Below, in pieces: positions 11,168 through 24,200 of a DNA stretch of 64,000 bases. Made by a program: the position numbers and the translations under genes. Below the pieces are notes generated by a model that was not told the DNA's origin, searched no databases, and saw nothing but the letters and a program-made list of their open reading frames with translations. The DNA is from Mactra quadrangularis (lineage: Eukaryota > Mollusca > Bivalvia > Venerida > Mactridae). Each line of letters starts with the position of its first letter. Position 1 is the first letter of the stretch. The DNA is taken from contig CM046299.1 in NCBI GenBank assembly GCA_025267735.1, forward strand, positions 11,368,232-11,432,231, given 5' to 3'.

Positions 11168-11950
11168 TAAAAGACAAGCTGACTGGTTAACTCGTACTTA
11201 CCGCAATGGTGCATGACAGTCCTTGCCTTATGAGCATTGTTTTCAGACTGTTTACATGGTTGATTTCGATGTATTACTCATTTACATAGCTCTTGAAGGG
11301 TAGGGGTGTAACAATACGGTAAAAACCGTATTGCAATATATTGCAATACACGAAATCCGTATTGCAATATATTGCGATTCATATTATTCTTTACGCATAC
11401 ATGCATAGCATGAATGAATGAACGTGCGTCGTCTTAATTTGATCAACATTGTACATATATATTTGTATTTTCAAATGATATACACGTATTATGCAAATGT
11501 TTGAATAAGTTAGAAAAAAGGTTTTGAATGGACTTTCAAAAATTATTATTCTCTAATTTACCAAAAATACTTCAAGTTTCCGAACACATTAAAACATTTA
11601 TTCAAACACTTAAATTTCACACTCTGATATAAACAATCAGTATGGAACATAACTAGAAAAACCGGTTCAGAGAAAAACGAACCAGTTAAAAACCGTCAGA
11701 AGTCGTATTGCAATATAAACCGGTATATCGGTTAACCGTTACACCCCTATTGAAGGGTATGAATCTATATTACTGATGCATTATGCCAAATAAGCTGATT
11801 GACTCGTACTTACCTTGTTACTGATACGCATTGATTGCCTTTAGACCACTGTTTTCAAATGTATACTGTATATCATTGAGGTCGATTTATTGCTCGTTGA
11901 CTCAGTTCTTTTAAAGGGTATGAATCTATACATTATGCCAAATAAATTTC
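11168..11950. repeat. Diverged tandem duplication, first copy split by a MITE
   Basis: The stretch AAGCTGAC-TGGTTAACTCGTACTTACC (from about 11173) with its downstream GATTTCGATGTATTACTC and CTCTTGAAGGGT is repeated from about 11790 as GATTGACTCGTACTTACC, GGTCGATTTATTGCTC and TTTAAAGGGTATGAATCTAT. The first copy is interrupted at TTGAAGGG by the hAT-like element at 11301-11749. Confidence 0.7.
11301..11749. mobile_element. hAT-like MITE, copy 2 (inverted relative to copy 1)
   Basis: Ends TAGGGGTGTAAC and GTTACACCCCTA, 449 bp, with the perfect 8-bp target duplication TTGAAGGG at 11293-11300 and 11750-11757. The TATTGCAATATATTGCAATA block is at the left end here and at the right end of the 37-518 copy, so the two are in opposite orientation. 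No transposase is encoded. Confidence 0.92.
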
Positions 11951-12094
11951 AAAATGTAAGAAACTTTATTGGTTTCACTTTTATTTTTACTACTGCTTAA
12001 AGAAAAATTTGTCTAAATGTATCTATGTGGTTCAGTTAACACAGTTTATCATGTGAAAATAATTTAAAAAATCGGTCATATCAAATCCGATAGT

Positions 12095-12679
12095 TTATTT
12101 GTCATCTGCTGCCGGTGTCTCAGAGACTGGGGTAGACAGCAGCCGACTAGATATTCTAACGTCAGTCCTCCAAGTAACCCTGTCTAGAGAATCAGTGTTG
12201 TGCATCTTGTATGTCTTCATGTCTGCTTTTACGCACTCTGACCAGGACTTTCTTGGCCGCCCCCGTTTACCAGAGGATGATATTCTCAAACTTGTAATAG
12301 AGTTGATGCATCCGGTAGAGCGTAACATCATGTAAGGCTCGTTTGGTGCAGAGGAATTCTGTGGGAGTCTCATCATAGGGCTTGGCCCCGCATATCCAAC
12401 GTATCATTACCCTGTCGTTTCTGCGTAGTCTCTGAAGGTCATCATCTGTTGTGGCCCAGGTTTCACTACCATAAATTAACACAGAACGAACACAGGTGTT
12501 GTAAACTTTCCCACGTACTGTCGGGGATACGTGCTTGGATGTCAAGATTGGTAGGAACTTTCCCCCAGCAGTACAACACCTGGTTGCGATGGCGAGAGTA
12601 CATCCGCCTCCAGCACACAGCATTTCACCAAGATATTAGAAACTGGCTTCAACGTCAAGTAGAGGGCCGTTCAATCTGA
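12095..12679 (-). pseudogene. LINE reverse-transcriptase C-terminal relic
   Basis: On the minus strand two overlapping frames read the C-terminal region typical of non-LTR retrotransposon polyproteins: YLGEMLCAGGG, then YGSETW, RRNDRVMIRWICGAKP in one frame, and after a frameshift at about 12320-12376 GKRGRPRKSWSECVK and LDRVTWR in the other, ending at a natural-looking stop at 12095. An in-frame stop lies just before YLGEM. The copy is 5'-truncated and dead. The clade (RTE- or CR1-like) cannot be fixed from this fragment. Confidence 0.82.
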
Positions 12680-14513
12680 TTAAAACCTGATCTGACATTG
12701 ACTGGTTCAACCAAATATAGACCCTCTGCCACTGAAACACTGATAACTGTTAATTCTTTCCAGTTAAGCGTAGGGTCCACTCAGAGGTATCGACGCTCTT
12801 GGTGACTGTACGGGGTGTGTGAGGTCCTAATGTGAAGGTACAACCAATAAAACAAGTGTTTCGGGATCAATGAAAATAACAGTAAATGTGCAGAAAAGAA
12901 ACAAGTTTATTTATACAGAATTCAAAACTTTTTATATACAAATAATATTTCATTGACCAACAATATAACGTTATAATTTATAGAATATATTAATTCATTT
13001 TGTGCACAATAATATTTAAGTTGTATAGTTGATAAGTATTGGACTGTGTACATTTTCACAACAGTCCTTACGAAAATAATTATCGTAAGTCCATTTCATA
13101 ATTTTGCAGTTCAAAGTCAGGAGGATAAGAAAAGAAAACTACGATTTGATATTCAAAAGATATTCAATAATCTACGTAATTCAATAATACATGAATTTGG
13201 AATTGATTGGCCAAAAAGTGATCACATTATTATTAATGTTTCTTGCTTTTGACTTACTATGATTTTTATGGTAAGTTTTTTGTGAAAAGTGCCCTAGACA
13301 CTCAATGCTTATTTGGAATTTGAAGTAGATCTAAATTTGGAACGACATGAAAGTTACACTATAAAAACCTTCAAACTTGATGGTCTTAAAATCAAGACCC
13401 CTTTTATAAAATTATACTTTGGGACTGATTTGTTTTCAAAAAAAACCGCAAGACTTAGCAATAATCAAGGTGGTCTTTATAGCGAAATTTCACTAAAAAA
13501 CAACGCTGACTTTGTAAATCATGCAAATGATCAATATCTTGATATTTTATATAAGTGATGGATATAAATGAACTTGTTACAGATGTAAACAGAAACTAAT
13601 GAAGTGCAAGTTTAATACTCAACAACAATACAGCTCGTTTATGTAAACAATGAGACTATAAACATGGTCGGTTCCACCATACTTTGGGTGAAATATTACC
13701 ATTTTTTATAATTTAGTTAGTTTAAATCTATTTTATTGACGTATCATCATATACAAAATTAAATGTACATAATGCACTAATTATAATAAATGTTAAATGT
13801 CAAAGTGGCCTGTTTGAATCAGTAGAGTGATGTACATGCATTACCTTAATCACCTACTGAATGGGAGAGTCTATTATTTTTATGTACACAAATTCGCATG
13901 ACCTAATATACGATCTGTAGCTGAAAAATGTGAACTACGTATGGTAACATATTTCTGTGATATAGCTCAGGTATTACAAGTATGCAGACAGCTATTGTAA
14001 AATTTCATTTAACTATTAGTGACGCATACATGTACCCCGCTGATTTAAATACTCGACTTTAGTTCGATAGTTCCTTTACATAAATACGGATAACTATTTT
14101 CATAGATCTTGAGTACTGATTATTTTAGTGAGTATTTAAATATGTTGGGTTAATATATGCGCCACTGACAGTTGAATAAAATTATTCATAATTATCTTTA
14201 TATAAAAGGGGACTAAAGAGAGATCCTTCCTATGAAATGTGAAATTATGTCGTACAGAACATGCCTTTATGGTTTTACCAAAAGGAAACCATCATTGATC
14301 CGGATGAGTGAATTTCAACATTGGTTCGATGTTACATAAAAAATCAAAATTTGACACAATGCTGTAAACACGTTTTCTTTCCCAAGTTATAATTTTCTAA
14401 AGTTGTATTTGAATAACAAATAATTCAAACATTTTGAGGTGGATGTATTTACTTTCTAAAACAGTATGGCTTGGTCGAACTTATTTACAATGCCATAATC
14501 GTATTTCTTCATT
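12680..14513. other. Intergenic region downstream of the ETS gene
   Basis: AT-rich. Two frames on the plus strand (13046-13252 and 13313-13558, same frame, separated by stops) give unrecognised peptides, one including LDGLKIKTPFIKLYFGTDLF. They may be a decayed coding relic; splice sites and homology are not evident. The rest shows nothing. Confidence 0.4.
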
Positions 14514-14519
14514 TTTATT
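14514..14519 (-). promoter_or_regulatory. Candidate polyadenylation signal of the ETS gene
   Basis: AATAAA on the minus strand about 300 nt after the stop codon at 14820. In AT-rich DNA such hexamers are frequent, so this is only the nearest plausible site. Confidence 0.3.
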
Positions 14520-14819
14520 TCTGCTGAAAAAGTACTTAATCTTCTACGTAAATTTCTGACTGGTTCCCAACTATAACTCATGTCTCTAATTCTTGTGAGC
14601 TATTGGTACCCGGCCTAACATTTCTGAGCTCTGATTGTGCAACGAATAAAGTCAATTTTACTCATTCCTTTAAGAAACCCCGTTGTCATAACAACACGAT
14701 ATCAACATTCCAGTACAACGGATAGTTTGTACATTATCATGTATATGTAGATCCATTCAAAATATAACGTAGATCTAAATATCTATACACAATTGTTCAC
14801 CGGATTCTTAATTCTTGTC

Positions 14820-15269
14820 TCAATAAACACAAGACTCCATGTATGGCCCTGAATTGTACATTTTTTGCATATCCTGCATATATTGGTAACGATGAGGATC
14901 TGGTGGCGGAAAAATATTAGTTCCCGTAGAGGGCGCCATATTTACTGGTGGTAATTGTGGAATTTGTGATGTCGGTGATAATGACGTCAGCGGAAATGAC
15001 GTAGTTGGTGCTTCCGGCGATTGGCTTGCTTCACGGTAAAGTCCATCGCCGGCAGGGTGTGTCGAAGATTCAGTCTTAAGCACAGGACGATGGTTATCGG
15101 GGAATGCCATTGAAAACAGAGCCTCTGGGTCACAAACAAACTTATAAACATAGCGTTCACCAGCAACTTTTTGCATGATTCCCTTTTCATAATAATACCT
15201 CAATGAACGACTTAATTTATCGTAATTCATAGCAGGTCGATTCTTTTGTATGCCCCATCTACGTGCAAC
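14820..15269 (-). CDS. ETV1/4/5: ETS gene last exon: second half of ETS domain and C-terminal tail
   Basis: Acceptor attccag|GTTGCACG at 15270, phase 0. It encodes residues 382-530, beginning [20 protein letters not shown] and ending PYMESCVY with TGA at 14820-14822. It holds helix 3 (DNA recognition) and the last strands of the winged helix-turn-helix fold. The tail is rich in Pro, Ser and Thr. Confidence 0.96.
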   Translation of the reverse strand, partial: VARRWGIQKNRPAMNYDKLSRSLRYYYEKGIMQKVAGERYVYKFVCDPEALFSMAFPDNHRPVLKTESSTHPAGDGLYREASQSPEAPTTSFPLTSLSPTSQIPQLPPVNMAPSTGTNIFPPPDPHRYQYMQDMQKMYNSGPYMESCVY

Positions 15270-18200
15270 CTGGAATTAAATAAAATGTCTAATCAGTATG
15301 GTTTCATTGCATACCAACGACAAACCGATCACCCGTAAATTAGTGTAAAAGGCATTTCGCATAAATGTCTATTCAATTTTACTCCAGTACATTTCCGCTA
15401 TAGTTATTGCAAAAACCGTGTAATTTTTGAAAGTTTTTAAGTTGTAAATGTTTGAATATATATTGGTAAAAGAAGATAAATCTCTGTAATAAGACAAATT
15501 CCCAATTTCGACAATAGATTTACAAGTATGATCTCAATAGTGGAATTAACTGTATAAACTTAACAGAACATTCTAAACAAGAGCACCGTATTTGTAAGAC
15601 ATGAGAATATTTCAACTTAAGTTATGCTCCGGAAACTGTTTTCAGTTTTAAGGTAATAGTGACCTTGACCTTTGACCTTGTGACCCCAAAATCAAAAGGG
15701 ATCTTCTACCCGATATGGACAATCATCGTATGAAGTTTGAATATTGTGGACCAAATGGAACTTAAGTTATGCTCCGGAAACTGTTTTCAGTTTTAAGGTA
15801 ATAGTGACCTTGACCTTTGACCTTGTGACCCCAAAATCAATAGGGGTCTTTAACCCGATATGGACAATCATCGTATGAAGTTTGAATATTGTGGGCCAAA
15901 TGGAACTTAAGTTATGCTCCAGAAACCAAATTGCTAACAGACGGACGGACGGACGGACAGACGGACGCCAGGGGGTATAACATAATATCCCCGAAATTCT
16001 TTCGGGCATATAAAAAGGATGCACCACTACTGTTTGACGCTGTTTACTACCGTATCTATGTAGAAACATTACGTGGTGATGCTTAGAAGTTTTTGATAAA
16101 ATAAGCTCATATAGCCGCATATTAGCGGCAGCCATTTAAAAAACAAACCGGAAATTACGTGATGCTGAACTAATTATATAAATCAATGTTAGTAATGGAA
16201 TCTATTCACTGCGCATGACACTTACCTCTTCCGGTTCGATTAGTTTAAATTCCAGTCCTCGTCCGGTCCATGCAATAAATGATGAATTTGAAGGATCGTC
16301 TAACAAAGTTACCAAGAACTGCCACAGTTGTAAAGAACCTCGTCTTTGGTATGATGGGTGGGGTAAATCTCTGTAACGTTCAAAATATAGATCTCTGTAT
16401 ATTTCAGCTTTCATATCCATTCCTGGAAATAGAGAACAATAAAATTTGTAATCAGAGTACATGGTATGAAGCGCAAAATCCCTACCTGCATGAGCATTCT
16501 GATGGCTAAGGGCTCATTCCCCTGAATATTATTCGGCAATAACAGGGATTTTATATAACAGCGATTTGTAACGATAAGTAAATGTAATAGATTTTCATCA
16601 AATTTCGCTGTCGTCGCTATTATTTCGGCCCATACGGAAAACAAGTATAACAAGTTAAAATAAAGATATTCACATGAAATTTTGTACCAGTACCATTCAA
16701 GTTGACATAAATGTTAGGGAAAATGTGTTTCTAGATGATTTTGAGGTAAATTACGCTCACAAACTGATTCACAAATCCCTGTTATATAGAATACATGGCT
16801 ATTACCACGGCTATTTTTGGTGCGAAATAAAATCCCTGCACTCGCGGGGGGAATCTGGACTAAGGTAAAAGTTGAAGTTGTTTTTCCCCGAGCTGCTCCG
16901 GCACAGTAGTAAATAAGTGCAAGAGACGGACAATGTTCGGCTATAACACTGAAATAATGTCGTGCATTAAATTAGGGCTGCGTACCTTGAGCCAAGTCGC
17001 GGTACGGTACGTACCTAGGTACAGCAGTTAAGGTTCACAATACGTACCTAGGTTCAATATGGTAATATTATTTATAATAAAGATTCTTTTGTATAATTGT
17101 GTTTAATAAATCAGATAGTAACCATAACAGAATCTTAATTTGCTAACAAGTTTATACAAACATCTTGCCTGTTCTTTGCCTTTTTGAAATACTCATTCAA
17201 CAACAAACTTAACATTTTCATAAAGTCATGCATACTAGCAGGTGTAGTTATTTTAACTGTTTGTCAATGATAAATACAGTGTAGGTATGATAGCATCACA
17301 AGAATTTTAATTGAATTCATAAATTACATAAATATGCAATATGCATATAATTTTACCATTACAATTGTCAATATCGACAAAAAAAACGTCAGTTGTTAGA
17401 AGATTTGTTTCAAATTCGTGTGCCCGAAAACAGTGACCTTTTGTTTGAATGTGTTCGTTCCTGAAGCATTTTTTGTATTAGGAAGAACAATTAATAAGCT
17501 TTTTACATTACTTATGTAAATTTAAAAAATGTTTCAGTTTAATATGCAATAGCGTGGGTCGCGAAAATATATTACAATTAGACTATATCCATATTACCAT
17601 AGGGATTTTTTTACGAAAAATATTACTAATTAAGACATAATTAGGTTGTAAAAAGACGACAATGAAGTTTGTTTAGACAATTACTTTTGTTGAGTTTTAA
17701 AGTTCTGGAGGTTCGGCGTTTGTGCCGAAAATTAGCGCGATTTTATATTGTAAGCGTTAATCGTACAATTGCACGTCTTAAGAACAACGCATTTTAATCC
17801 ATCAATATCTATACACATTCACAACATAACGCTTTTATTTCTTTCACGATTAGCAAACGACATTTTGATTACACTTGCATCGGTAAAATACGAATATTCA
17901 TTGAAAAATAGTTTGTTTGGGTTTTTTTCGAGAAAATACGGAAAATTATACGAACGGAAAAGTAATGTTTGAATTTTCTAAAAATAAAATGATAAAATAA
18001 CGGGAGTCATAGTTAATTTTACGTTAGTCTAAAAATGTTTTTTCCTGCGATCGTCGATTGTGTATCTTTTCAAAACCTGCCTATAATTTAGCGTATAGAG
18101 TCAACAATTAAAAAACTAGGTCACATTTGTTTTAAAAATTATTCAAAGTAACAATTAAATTATAGAAGCGTCTAAGACTCTATGATTACACGATGAGACA

Positions 18201-21200
18201 TAGCAATTATGACATTGTATTGTTAGGCTATCAAATATCGACAAACTGTGAAAAATGCCGACACATATATTAAATTGTTTACATCAGTTTCAATTAAAAA
18301 TTACAAACACATGTTCGTCATCAAACAAAAGGTTAATGTACCTGGTGTACATGGCAGTTTGTTTGTTAATTATTTAGGATTACTACAGAAAATTAATATG
18401 ATTTACACACATATAGGAATGGCTTAAAGTACTGATTATCACGACTAATTTATTTATTTGTGTTAATTTGGTTTACTTGTGTTTGTCGTCGTCTTGACAT
18501 GAGATTTTGATTTAAAATTCGTTCTTAATGACCAATAGGAATATATGTTAGACAATATTTAATAAGACCGCGGTTCACTCGGATTTTTAGGTCACGGTAC
18601 GGTACACTCGTACCGGCCACCTTCGGTTCGAGTTTCACGGTAGTTCGTCGAACCGTTGCAGCCCTACATTAAATACTTCTTTAAAGCTTTTTGTTCACAT
18701 GCAAATTAACGCGCAACTGTAAATTTTGGTAACTTCATGTATAAAATCCTACCCTGTTTGTAACGGATTGGGTGATTTTAGTGAATTTTTGTTCCTTTTA
18801 TTTTTAAATGTATCATAATTCATTTATTAGTTAGCATTAAACAATAAAAATTAATTTTAGTAACACAAGTAAAGACACAAGCCGCTTATAGCAGGTAATT
18901 TCAAAATTTTGAGAGAAAAAAACATCAATCAAGTCTGAAGTTAAAATTGTAGAGATTAAAGTTATATACATTTACAATGTACATGAATTAATAGGCGTAT
19001 GAACTTACGATTTTCTCATACTATGAAACGCTAATTTTAGTCGTAAACTGTACTCATTGAGCATGCATTAGTGAGGTAAATGGACGTTGCCATCATCAGT
19101 TAAAACGAGAGACAAATATTTAGGGGCGACATATATACAGAGGTGACAGTTTCGAATAACACAAGGACCGCGAGAACTTCATTTTAAATCATTATACAAA
19201 CAAGAACAAAAGCTTTTAATCGTTTGATGACTAGGATGATGTTTATAGTGTGTATATACAAGGGTAAACAATAGACAATTTTCTCTACTGACGAGTGTCA
19301 GAGGTTAAGATGAAATACGTACACAAGTCTTTAACCTTCATTGGACACATAGGTTGAAAATAATAACAACGTCAAATTAATGTGTTGGTATATTTGTCTA
19401 CTGGCACATAGGTTCGTTTGCTACAATATTAGAATCAATTAATTCTAGCAAAACACGCAAATTAACCACACTTTATCCACCGGCGGTGACTTCAAATACT
19501 GGCGGCGTCTTTGATCATCGTTTCTGAATGGTTGTAATTAACTTTGAATTGTGTTTATGCAATGCGATCTTTGTTCTAAGCAAGTTGTTGAAGTATTGTT
19601 ATGGTTTCAACTTGATAGTCAAGTACGAGGTAGCAACATCATCTCCCCATTCAGCACTCATCATTGAAAGTTTTAGAGTTTCACTTTTTCCACTTTTAAT
19701 GTTTCATTTGATGAAACTTTCTATAGCTGATTGTTTATTATATGGGTAATTCATGATTCTGAATCATTCGGAAGCTTGTTTTATAACTATAAAAGCGCTC
19801 AGGTGATTTGATTAAAACATTCCCGTATTTTATATGATTTTGATAAATTGCTCTAATGTAATATCTTGATATTAATATCAAATCGTTTCTATAATAATTT
19901 GAAGAAATGAAAGCACTATTGTGCAATAAAATGCGGAATATTTTCACTAACTTTATAGGAATTATTAATATAACTTCAAAAACACTCTTAGACCTATAGC
20001 AATCATCTACATAACCCTAGCAAATACCCTAACAATCATTGATGTAAATTTAAATAACTATACATATGTATGTAAAATAAACCTATTGTACGAACGTCGA
20101 TTCAATATTCCTTAATCAAAACATTTAGCCCGGAGGTGAGAAAAAAGTTTAGTCAATCTCGATAACTGTTCTAACATGCTAGGACCTTCAGGACCCAAAA
20201 TAGCGCAGACGGGTAGGTGGAAAGAACAACAGCAAGCAGTTGAAACAACAGAACATAAGGTTCGCTGGTTCAAAACCTAGCACAGCCCTTTTCATATTCA
20301 AAATATTATATATATACATGTATAGGTAATTTAAGTTATACATAGGTAACATTAAGAACTTGGGATATAGACAATATGTTCACTACAATAAACTGAACAT
20401 ATAATTAAATTAAGAAAAGGTGGTTACTTAACATAAGCTTTAGTAAATCAGATAATTAGAAAGTGTATGAAAGAGTTCATTATTGAAACAGGTCGTTGAA
20501 TATACGGGAGTATTATGTTTATACTAATTTATTTAAGCTCGATTGTGAAACAAGTTCTTACAACTTAGATTAATCACTTTCGAGTCCGCTTCCTGGTCCC
20601 CCAGTACTGAGCTAGTAGGATAAAGTTCTTGCTGAATGAAACAACGGGGTAGGTTTTGGATGGGATTCGAACCAACGCCGGGCTGGCTATCCATTGATTA
20701 CCAGTCCATTGAGTCCAACGTCGTAACTGCCGGTCACGCCCGGAGTTTTATGAGAGGTATAAGAACTTATTTAGAAATTTATCAGACACAGCAATAGTAA
20801 AAACAGAGAGTGAGATTTTTAAATATATTTTTATCATAAAAAGGACATCTAAAACGAAAATGACAACTTAGGGGGTTTCCGCCTTTTGAACGGGCAATGG
20901 TAAACTATTTGCCACTGGAGTTTTAAATCCGATTCAACATTACATCAACCACAAACTTGCCCCAACATGTTCAAAAACAAACAATAACAAATTGTCTTGT
21001 GAAAACTTCAACCCATCCCTAACTCGACGATGTTTGTACCACCGCTAAATGTCGCAACGCCGCAAAACGTCGCAAATGACACTAAACGTCGCAACATCCG
21101 CTAAACGTCGCAACGCTGGGGCTTAACGTCGCACAAAGACCGACTGAAGCTAAACGTTACATTCTTGAGTCTTGACACTAAAGGTCGCACTTAGCAAGAA

Positions 21201-24200
21201 TGTAAAGTATCGAACCATAACAACTCACACATATTGCACAGGACAAATTCTTTACGGAATGATTAAAGTTAACAATTAAGTCCTAAAATTTACTGGAAAT
21301 ATATCTAAAAGATATTTATACAGACACAGATTCCAAAAAAAAAACTCCAATAAAACCGAAGATAAAAACACTCAATTTCAGTCCTATTCATTGTTCAACT
21401 TCATAAACTGGAATCATAGACACGGATTGAATGAAATCAAATCTCACTGATTGGTCATTTTAACCAAATTTCTACAGCAATGAAAAGATCGCTAATTGGA
21501 GAGTTTCTTTGTCAAACATATGGTGTCTCCAACTTATACATTTTATACCAGGGACGCTATTAATAGAGATGTGTGCTCGCGGGGTCCCTAGGGACCATGT
21601 GTCAATAGAATGCCGAGTTATTAAAACTAATTTGATGCCTTTTAGTAGAACATGAATAAATTGAAAGAATTGTCATCGTTTTCTCCAAGTGTGAACGCTA
21701 CTCACAGCAGACAACATTAGTTTGATTTCAGACGACATAAAATTTGATTTTTTGACGTAAATAACATTTTTTATAAAATACCAATATAGAGGTTTGTTAA
21801 TGTTGAACTAGTATTGTTATATATTGAATAAGCCATTTGGAGACGAACTATAAATGTTTGTTACAATGTAAATCCATATTTTAAAGAAGGTAAATTGCTA
21901 AAGTCTAGCTCCGCAAATTGATATACTAAGATAGATAGTCAGATATGTGCGCAAGTGCTTAAAACGTCAACCCTCAAGAAGTCTGACACATATTCAATCT
22001 ATATAACATCAATTTTCATTGAGCGTAAGACAATTGAAAGCACATCATGGCAGTCTCAATTATGAATAACACAGCTTGCAGCAGACGTGTGCGAGTTAAA
22101 TGGACAATTGATGGGTAATCTTTTGATGACCAGTTTCGAGTTGAATCCTAACATAGATTTATATCAATTTCCTTTACTATGCAACATTTATCATAACCTC
22201 TTAGCAAAAAGAAGGCAAGAAACGGACTCTGGTGTTTATAACTTTATGCAATTTACTGCATTTTTGTAATTATATTTTTATAAAGATGAATGTTGCTTTT
22301 TTTGTTTGTTGACAAATATAGGAAGTTACGATTAAACTAAGACAAAAAAAAAACAATAAACAAAATAAAACAAAAAATCAGTTAATTAAGTGTAGTTATC
22401 TAAACGTGTTATGTATGAATTTAGCTGAAGTCAATTTGTACAAACTATATTACATGTAGTTCATAAATATGCATAAGAATTTGTATTTGCAACCCAAACG
22501 CACCGTCCTTTCAACGATATTTCCGATGTCACTGGCCTTTCATGGGTACCAGACAAATAGGACATACATGTATATACATTTATTTTCAAACCAGTACAAT
22601 AAATTCTACAAAAAATACTTAAAATTGAAGTGCAAAATATCATTGTCATATGGAATAAGCGTATGAATACAAAATGAATACAAACAGGATACATTACGAA
22701 CTTTTTTCAAAGGAACTATTTTTTCTCGGTTATTATTTCTCGTGTCGCGATATTCAACATTGATTGGCATTCAGAATCGCTCTCTGATCCCTGATGAAGT
22801 TGAACAAGTGAGAAAAGTCAACTAAATTACAAATTGGATTGAGTTGATCCTCGTGAATTGATACAGCGATGATCACAATCACCAGACGCTCTCAACATTT
22901 ATAGGGAATGTTGATGAGACGCTTGGTCAATAATGAAAATGCTTCTTAAATTACAATTTCTTTTCGTCTGAACTTTACTACACTAAGAAAGCTAATTCTC
23001 TTCTAATTTACCCTGTTTCATGATTTTTTCCATACGGGACTTAGTCTCTAAAATCATTAGCTTCGCGAACCCTGAGAGGTTGAATAACTAATATAGAAAT
23101 TACTTAGATTGCGTAAAGGTCACATAACCAGTGAGTTTTTCACCAAAATGGAACCGATATCCTGCCTTTTTTGCTATGAAAAAAGGCAAAAATTCTCAAA
23201 ATATTGCTAAAATTGAACTTATAGCTCCGCTAGAAAGACAACTTCGGCTATTGAAAAATCGTGCCATTTTCACCATTTGTAGGTCCCAATTGCTTAATTT
23301 GAGAGCAAAGTCCATACTATTCAGACCATTCTCTTATTAAAACCAAATATTTTGACGGTCATATTAAAGAAACTTTTTCTGAGTGTGTCTTTAAAGGAAA
23401 TTCGGAACTAAACTTGGTCAGCTTTAACCAACGTTCCAGTTCGGTGTTCACAAATAGCTCACTGTTGTGCGTAATCGAAGACAAAATGTTAAACACATTT
23501 TAAATTGTTCTTTTAAAACTGTACGTATGTACATGTACTTATCTTACAATCTTTCAAAAACAGAAAATTTATTTCAGTAAAACAAAAAGTGTCAGTTTTC
23601 TTATTATTTAAATAAAAATCTATGTATCTCTACGACTTAAATTCACAATTTCTGAAAGTGACATCTGTGTGCGAAGTTCATGTAAATGGCCGCCACAAAT
23701 ATGACCTTACTTCGTTCTTCGTTGACACGTATGCTATAGGTTTATATTTAAGCGACTATAAGGGCTTATTTACGTTTGTCATTTGTATTCGACGGTCTGA
23801 CGTGCCATGGCGAATCTAATAATTATCTGACAAGTCAAAGCGAAACCCTGCGGCTATCTATAAGATTGGATTCTTAGAAACATGAGATAAACAGAAAATT
23901 GTGATTGTTTCTACTGTTAGATACTCATTGATGTAGAACTATTACAAACGTATACATCAAAACTGTGGTGTTAATTTTCTCTGCAGGCTAAGATAATGGG
24001 GCATCCACGATGCTTGATCACTCGTAATGTCCATCTTGACAATAAAAGGTCACTCTTATAATATGAAACAATATGGACATATACGCACTAAGACTTCTTA
24101 ATCAAATCTTTATCACAAACATATTTTTACATAATTTGCACTGGCACCAGAGTCCTTAACCCTTTACTGGTTGCGACATGTGTGAAAAGTAGCCATTTTT

